Made by a program: the position numbers and the translations under genes. From positions 166,778,296-166,842,295 of the forward strand of contig NC_089492.1 of assembly GCF_036850765.1 (NCBI RefSeq): 64,000 nt of DNA. The letters run 5' to 3'. The notes beneath the pieces are model-generated. The model saw nothing but the letters and a program-made list of their open reading frames with translations, did no database searches and was not told where the DNA came from. Each line of letters starts with the position of its first letter. Within the stretch, counting starts at the first letter, position 1. The stretch is from Saccopteryx bilineata (Eukaryota; Chordata; Mammalia; Chiroptera; Emballonuridae). Positions 57,784 to 64,000 of this stretch are shown one piece after another.

Positions 57784-58802
57784 ATGCCATTAAAGAAAAA
57801 GAAATTGAATATCATGGATACAAAAGACAATGATGTAGCTCAGATAAGAAAAAATTTATAGAAAAAATTTTTAATAGCTTAGAAACCTTGAAGTTAAATG
57901 ACAGAAAATTTAAAATTAAAGTCTTAAAAATACTCAGGGATATACAAGAAAGCACAGAAAGGCAATTTAGGGAGCTCAAAAAACAATTCAATGAACAGAA
58001 GGAATACTTCACCAAGGAAATTGAAACTATGAAAACGAATCAAACAGAGATGAAAAACTCAATTCATAAACTGAAAAACGAGGTAACAAGCTTAGCCAAT
58101 AGAACAGGCCAGATGGAGGAGAGAATTAGTGACATAAAAGACAGGCAACTAGAGGTACTACAGAGAGAAGAGGAGAGAGACTCATGAATTAAAAAAAATG
58201 AGATAGCCCTACAGGAATTGTCTGACTCCATCAGAAGGAGCAACATAAGAATAATGGGTATATCAGAAGGAGAAGAGAGAGAAAATGAAATGGAGAACAT
58301 ATTCAAAGACTAGAACTTCCCAAGCCTGTGGAAAGAACTAAAGCCTCAAGTTCAAGAAGCAAACAGAACACCAAGTTATCTTAACCCTAACAAACCTACT
58401 CCAAGGCATATCATAATAAAATTGGCACAAACCAATGACAAAGAAAAAATTCTCAAGGAAGTCAGGGAAAAGAAGAATACAATATATAAAGGAAGGCCCA
58501 TTAGATTATCAATAGATTTCTTAGCAGAAACTCTACAAGCTAGAAGAGAGTGGACCCCAATATTTAAAGTTCTGAAAGAGAGGAACTTCCAGCCAAGAAT
58601 ACTATACCCATCAAAGCTATCTTTCAAATATGAAGGAGAAATAAAAACATTCACAGATAAAGAAAAGATGAGGGAATTTATCACCAGAAAACCCCCACTT
58701 CAGAAAATACTAAAAGGGGGTTTTCCAACCAGATACAAAGAACAGAACAAAACAAAACAAAAGCTCTATCAAGTTCGCAATAAAAACAAGATTAGTCTAT
58801 GA
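57784..58802 (+). pseudogene. L1 ORF1, broken
   Basis: ORF1p is the L1 RNA-binding chaperone. The ATG at 57784-57786 begins MPLKKKKLNIMDTKD and stops at 57861. A frame change follows: the coiled-coil region (57888-58187) reads LRDIQESTERQFRELKKQ with heptad-like spacing, then TGA at 58185. The RRM block (NIRIMGISEGEE) and the C-terminal block (LQARREWTPIFKVLKERN) continue in the same frame to 58802, with one more TAG between them. The damage is modest: one frameshift and two stops. Confidence 0.85.
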
Positions 58803-59305
58803 CAACAAAAACAAGAAAGGAGAGAGGACAAAGATTAACAGAAGCAAAGGAGGATGGAGTGCAGAAGCACTCAGGAGGTAATGTACTACAATGAACATGA
58901 TATGTAAGCTTTTCATTACTTAATGGCAACCACCCCTGAGAAAACCAATACAGAAGTACATGGATTGAAAAAAGAAGTAACAGAGAAAAGAAATATGGAT
59001 TACAACCAAACAAAAACAAATGTTAGAAAAATAAAAGAGAATAATCAAACAAGATACAAAGCTATCAGAAAGCAATATACAAAATGTCAATAGTAAACCC
59101 TCAAATGTCAATAATTACACTAAATGTAAATGGTTTGAACTCACCAATAAAAAGACACAGAGTAGCAGAATGGATTAAAAAAGAAAATCCAACTGTATGC
59201 TGCCTACAAGAAATACATCTAAGCTACAAGGATAAAAACAAATTAAAAATGAAAGGTTGGAAAACAATACTCCAAGCAAATAACATCCAAAAAAAGCAGG
59301 TGTAG

Positions 59306-59613
59306 CCTGACCAGGTGGTGGCGCAGTGGATGGAGCGTCGGACTGGGATGCGGAAGGACCCAGGTTCGAGACCCCGAGGTCACCAGCTTGAGTGCGGGCT
59401 CATCTGGCTTGAGCAAAGAGCTCACCAGCTTGGACCCAAGGTCGCTGGCTCCAGCGGGGGGTTGCTCGGTCTGCTGAAGGCCCACGGTCAAGGCACATGT
59501 GAGAAAGCAATCAATGAACAACTAAGAAATCGCAACGCGCAACGAGAAACTGATGATTGATGCTTCTCATCTCTCTCCGTTCCTGTCTGTCTGTCCCTGT
59601 CTATCTCTGCCTC

Positions 59614-59638
<25 letters not shown>
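59306..59638 (+). mobile_element. SINE family C, well preserved, in L1 endonuclease region
   Basis: Head CCTGACCAGGTGGTGGCG, A box-like GGCGCAGTGG, B box-like GGTTCGAGACC, then the 'aagcaatcaatgaacaacta' block and a pure A tail of about 25. The perfect 16-bp duplication AAAAAAGCAGGTGTAG (59290-59305, 59639-59654) suggests a comparatively recent insertion. Confidence 0.95.
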
Positions 59639-59646
<8 letters not shown>

Positions 59647-60209
59647 AGGTGTAGCAATACTCATATCTAACAATGCTGACTACAAGACAGCAAAGGTAAT
59701 CAGAGATAAAAATGGTCATTTCATAATGATAAAGGGGACATTGACTCAAGAAGACATAACACTTCTTAATATATATGCACCAAACCAAAGAGCACCAAAA
59801 TATATGACAAATACTGACTGACTTAAAAACAAAAACTGACAAAAATACAATCATACTTGGAGACCTCAATACACCACTGATGGCTCTAGATTGTTCATAC
59901 AAACAGATAATCAATACAGAAATACTGGCCTTAAATAAAACACTAGAACAATTGGATATGATAGACATCTACAGGACATTTTATCCCAAAGTGTCAGAGT
60001 ATACATTTTTCTCTAGTGTACATGAAACATTCTCAAGAATTGACCATATATTGGGCCACAGAAATAACATCAACAAATTCAGAAAGATTGAAATTATATC
60101 AAGCATATTTTCTGATCATAAAGCCTTGAAACTAGAATTCAACTGCAAAAAAGAGGTAAACAAACCCACAAAAATGTGGAAACTAAACAACATACTTTTT
60201 AAAAATGAA

Positions 60210-60585
60210 GGGGGCTGGTTGGCTCAGTGGTAGAGCATTAGCCTGGCATGCAGGAGTCCCAGGTTTGATTCCAGGCCAGGGCACACAGGAGAAGCGCCCA
60301 TCTGCTTCTCCACCCTTCCCCCTCTCCTTCCTCTTTGTCTCTCTCTTTCCCTCCCGCAGCCAGGCTCCATTGGAGCAAAGTTGGCCTGGGCGCTGAGAAT
60401 GGCTCTGTGGCCTTTGCCTCAGGTGCTAGAATGGCTTTGGTTGCAACAAAACAACGCCCCAGATGGGTAGAGCATCGCCCCCTGGTGAGCATGCCGTGTG
60501 GATCCTGGTTGGGTGCATGCGGGAGTCTGTCTGGCCGCCTCCCCGTTTCCAACTTTAGAAAAAAAAATACAAAAAAATAAAAATA
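60210..60585 (+). mobile_element. SINE family A in L1 ORF2
   Basis: It begins GGGGCTGGTTGGCTCAGTGG (first few bases of the family lost), B box-like GGTTTGATTCC, body to 'ccaactttagaaaaaaaa'. The flanking repeat AAAAATGAA (60201-60209, 60586-60594) marks the target. Confidence 0.9.
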
Positions 60586-63500
60586 AAAAATGAATGGGTC
60601 AAAGAAGAAATAAGCAGAGAGATCAAAAGATACATACAAGCAAATGAAAATAACAATACAACATATCAGAATATCTGGGATGCAGCAAAAGCAGTAATAA
60701 GAGTGAAGTTCATATCACTACAGGCCTATATGAAAAACAAGAGAGAGTCCAAGTAAACCACTTAACTTCACATCTTAAGGAACTAGAAAAATAAGAACAA
60801 AGATAACCCAAAACCAGCCGAAGAAAGGAAATAATAAAAATCAGAGCAGAAATAAATGAAACAGAGAACAGAAAAACTATAGAAAAAACTAATAAAACAA
60901 GGAGTTGGTTCTTTGAAAAGATCAACAAAATTGATGAACCCTTGGCAAGACTCATTAAGGAAAAAAGAGAAAGAACTCATATAAACAAAATCCAAAATAA
61001 AAGAGGAGAAATCACCACAGCTATATATATAAAGAATTATTGTAGAATACTATGAAAAACTATATGCCATCAAATTTAACAATATAGAAGAAATGGATAA
61101 ATTCCTAGAACAATACAATCTTTCTATACTGAGTCATGAAGAAGCAGAAAACCTAAACAGACCCATAAATAAAAATAACTATTAAAAACCTCCCCAAAAA
61201 TAGAAGTCCAGGGCCAGACAGCTATACTAGTGAATTCTATCAAACATTCAAAGATTTGGTTCCTATTCTACTCAAAGTCTTCCAAAAACTTGAAGAAGAA
61301 GCAATACTGCCAAACATATTTTATGAGGCCAACATAACCCTCATACCAAAACCTGGCAAGGACAACACAAAAAAAGAAATCTACAGACCAGTATCTCTAA
61401 TGAATACAGATGCTAAAATACTAAACAAAATCAAATACAACAATACATTAAAAAATAATTCATCATGATCAAGTGGGATTCATCCCAGAATCACAAGGAT
61501 GGTTCAACATACGTAAAATGGTTAACGTAATACACCATATCAACAAAACAAAGAACAAAAACCATATGATTCTATCAATAGATGCAGAAAAGGCATTCGA
61601 TAAAATACAACATCATTTTATGTTTAAAACACTTAACAAAATGGGTATAGAAGGAAAATATTTCAACATAATAAAGGACATCTATGATAAGACCATCAAC
61701 TAACATCATATTAAATGGCATAAAACTAAGGACTATTCCCCTAAACTCAGGAACAAGACAAGGTTGTCTACTCTCTCCACTCTTATTCAATGTAGTGCTG
61801 GAAGTTCTAGCCAGAGCAATCAGACAAGAAAAAGAAATAAAAGGCATTCATATTGGGAAAGAAGAAGTAAAGGTTTCACTTTTTGCAGATTATATGATCC
61901 TGTACATCAAAAACCCCAAAGACTTCACAAAAAGATTACTAGAAACAATAAACCAATACAGTAAGGTCACAGGATACAAAATTAATATACAAAAGTTCAT
62001 TGCCTTCCTCTATGCCAACAATGAAATGTCAGAAAACAAGCTCAAAATAACAATCCCCTTCATGGCTGCAACAAAAAAAAAATAATAAAATACCTAGGAA
62101 TAAACATAACAAAGAATGTAAAGGACCTATATAATGAAAATTATAAAGCATTGTTAAGGGAAATCAAAAAAGATATAATGAAATGGAAAAATATTCCTTG
62201 TTCTTGGATAGGAAGACTATATTAGCCAAAGTGATATACAAATTTAATGCAATTCCCATCAAAATTTGTTCATTTTTTAAAGAAATGGAACAAAAAATTA
62301 TCAGGTTTATATGGAACTATAAAAAACCCTAAATAGCCAGAGCAATCCTAAGGAAAAAGAACGAAGCTGGGGGCATTACAATACCTCACTTCAAATTATA
62401 TTATAGAGCCACGATAATCAAAACAGCATGGTATTGGCAGAAAAATAGACACTTAGACCAATGGAACAGAATAGAAAGTCCAGAAATAAAACCACATGTA
62501 TATGGTCAAATAATTTTTGATAAAGGGGCCAAAACACACAATGGAGAAAAGAAAGCCTCTTCAACAAATGGTGCTGGGAAAACTGGAAAGCCACATGCAA
62601 AAGAATGAAACGAGTACAGTTTGTCTACTTGTACTAAAATTAATTCAAAATGGATCAAAGACCTAAATATAAGACCTGAAACAATAAATTACATAGAAAA
62701 AAACATAGGTACTAAACTCATAGGCCTTGATTACAGAGAGCACTTTATAAATTTGACTCCAAAGGCAAGAGAAGTGAAGGCAAAGATAAATGAATGGGAC
62801 TACATCAGACTAAGAAGCTTTTGCACAGCAAAAGAAACTGACAACAAAATAAACAGACAGCCAACTAAATGGGAGATGATATTTTCAAACAACAGCACAG
62901 ATAAGGGCCTAATATCCAAAATATACAGAGAACTCATAAAACTCAACAACAAAGAAGCAAATAATCCAATAAAAAAATGGGAAGAGAACATGAACAGCCA
63001 CTTCTCCCAGGAAGAAATACAAATGGCCAACAGATATATGAAAAGATGCTCATCTTCATTAGCTATTAGGAAAATGCAAATCAAAACTACAATGAGATAC
63101 CACCTCACACCTGTTAGATTAGCTATTATCAACAAGACAAGTAATAACAAGTGTTGGAGAGGCTGTGGAGAAAAAGGAACCCTCATTCACTGTTGGTGGG
63201 AATGTAAAGTAATACAACCATTATGGAAGAAAGTATGGTGGTTCCTCAAAAACTGAAAATAGAACTACCATATGATCTAGCTCAAAACTCAAAAACACTG
63301 GTACATAAATACACATGCAGTCCCATGTTCATTGCAGCATTGTTCACAGTGGCTAAGACATGGAAACAACCAAAAAGCCCTTCAGTAGATGAATGGATAA
63401 AGAAGACGTGGTACATATACACTATGGAATACTACTCAGCCATGAGAAATGTTGACATTGGATCATTTACAACAACATGGATGGACCTTTATAACATTAT

Positions 63501-63804
63501 ACTTAGTGAAATAAGTAAATCAGAAAAAACTAAGAACTATATGATTCCATACATAGGTGGGACATAAAAGTGAGACTCAGGGACATGGAAAAGGGTGTTG
63601 TGGTTACCAGGGGTGGAGTAGGGAAAGGAGGGGGTGGGCGGAGAGGAGGGGCACAAAGAAAACCAAATTGAAGGTGATGGAAGACTATATGACTTTGGGT
63701 GATGGATATGCAACATAATCAAATGTCAAAATAACCTGGAGATGTTTTCTCTGAACCTATGTACCCTGATTGATTAATGTTACCTCATTAAAATTAATTT
63801 TAAA

Positions 63805-64000
63805 AAATTTATATTTTAAATGTATGTATTCAAACAGTAAATAGGACTAAAATCAATTATCTCAGCTTCCAACTTCAGAAGTGAGTAAAGAAACAGTAAA
63901 CTCAAAGTAAATGCAAAGAAGGAAATAAAAAAGAATGAAAATCAGTGAAATAGAAGACAGACAAATAGAAAATTAAAAGCTTAAAAATGATGTTCTAGAA
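63805..64000 (+). pseudogene. Older L1 ORF2 fragment, right part
   Basis: It resumes the L1 text cut at 55866: 'aaacagtaaataggactaaa', 'aaatcagtgaaatagaagac'. In L1 order these follow the left part directly, supporting one older element interrupted by the younger L1. It runs off the window end. Confidence 0.6.

Larger units (their letters stand above)
59084..63567 (+). pseudogene. L1 ORF2, broken by stops and two SINEs
   Basis: The ATG at 59084 opens the endonuclease domain (ITLNVNGLNSPIKRHR, then VCCLQEIHL). SINEs interrupt at 59306-59638 and 60210-60585. Reverse transcriptase blocks follow: [17 protein letters not shown] near 61575-61620, [14 protein letters not shown] near 61765, and the active-site motif reads FADYM at 61880-61895 where active L1 has FADDM, so a catalytic aspartate is gone. 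The C-terminal block with a cysteine-rich [19 protein letters not shown]...CWRGCGEKG segment lies at 63040-63180. The last block ends at 63565-63567. Several frameshifts. Not functional. Confidence 0.87.
55867..63804 (+). mobile_element. Nearly full-length L1 with 5' UTR and two nested SINEs
   Basis: Plus-strand L1 with a 1.9-kb 5' UTR (55867-57783), ORF1 (57784 to about 58802), ORF2 (59084-63567) and a 3' UTR ending with ATTAAA (63787-63792) and an A-rich tail. Without the two SINEs it is about 7.2 kb, which suits a full-length L1. A YY1-like ATGGCG lies 15 bases into the element. Coding frames are broken, so it is a decayed copy. It inserted into an older L1. I did not find a convincing target duplication. 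Confidence 0.88.

Overview
The window is mammalian nuclear DNA, almost certainly from a bat. No host protein-coding gene could be recognised. The evidence for a bat is 15 copies of three tRNA-derived SINE families (heads CCCTGGCCGGTTGGCTC, GCCTGACCTGTGGTGGCG and CCTGACCAGGTGGTGGCG) whose A and B boxes and tails look like horseshoe-bat-type (rhinolophoid) SINEs. Other support comes from a fairly young hAT transposon, L1 elements and a gammaretrovirus-like provirus. The assignment below 'bat' is inference.

Layout. 1-5.5 kb: a solo-LTR fragment, old repeats (L1 3' end, MIR, a Charlie-like hAT) and a mariner-type MITE. 5.5-9.1 kb: an older repeat split by a nearly complete hAT transposon (6155-9017, perfect 8-bp target duplication) with a decayed transposase gene and a nested SINE. 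11-21 kb: a stack of insertions. A Tigger-like DNA transposon was split by a solo LTR (13823-14282) and by a long minus-strand L1 (about 14740-20495), which itself received two SINEs. 22-28 kb: another solo LTR, an LTR-like promoter and poly(A) region, a hAT MITE and SINEs. 28-39 kb: mostly unassigned single-copy-looking DNA, with one possible conserved non-coding stretch and an antisense L1 remnant carrying SINEs. 39016-47673: a minus-strand gammaretrovirus-like provirus with two 377-bp LTRs, a 5-bp target duplication (GTAGC), a tRNA-Gln-like primer site, gag, pol, env and a polypurine tract. 48421-49169: a G-rich minisatellite of exactly 46 contiguous units. 51.5-53.4 kb: two MITEs with clean target duplications and a fossil CR1/L3-type reverse transcriptase fragment. 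55.4-64 kb: an older L1 interrupted by a nearly full-length plus-strand L1 (55867 to about 63800) carrying two SINEs.

The standout is the provirus. Pol (1,201 codons before its own stop) and env (670 codons) keep full family length with no frameshift at all, yet gag, pol and env together hold 16 premature stops, 12 of them TAG. Several fall where the family has a conserved tryptophan, so TGG to TAG (G-to-A in a GG context) is the simplest origin. That is the pattern left by an APOBEC3G-type cytidine deaminase on minus-strand viral cDNA. The provirus may have been inactivated during or before integration rather than by slow decay. The other strong observations are the insertion stratigraphy (several layers can be ordered from target duplications) and the two-length minisatellite.

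The long open frames in the minisatellite and in SINE bodies are compositional artefacts and are not annotated as genes.
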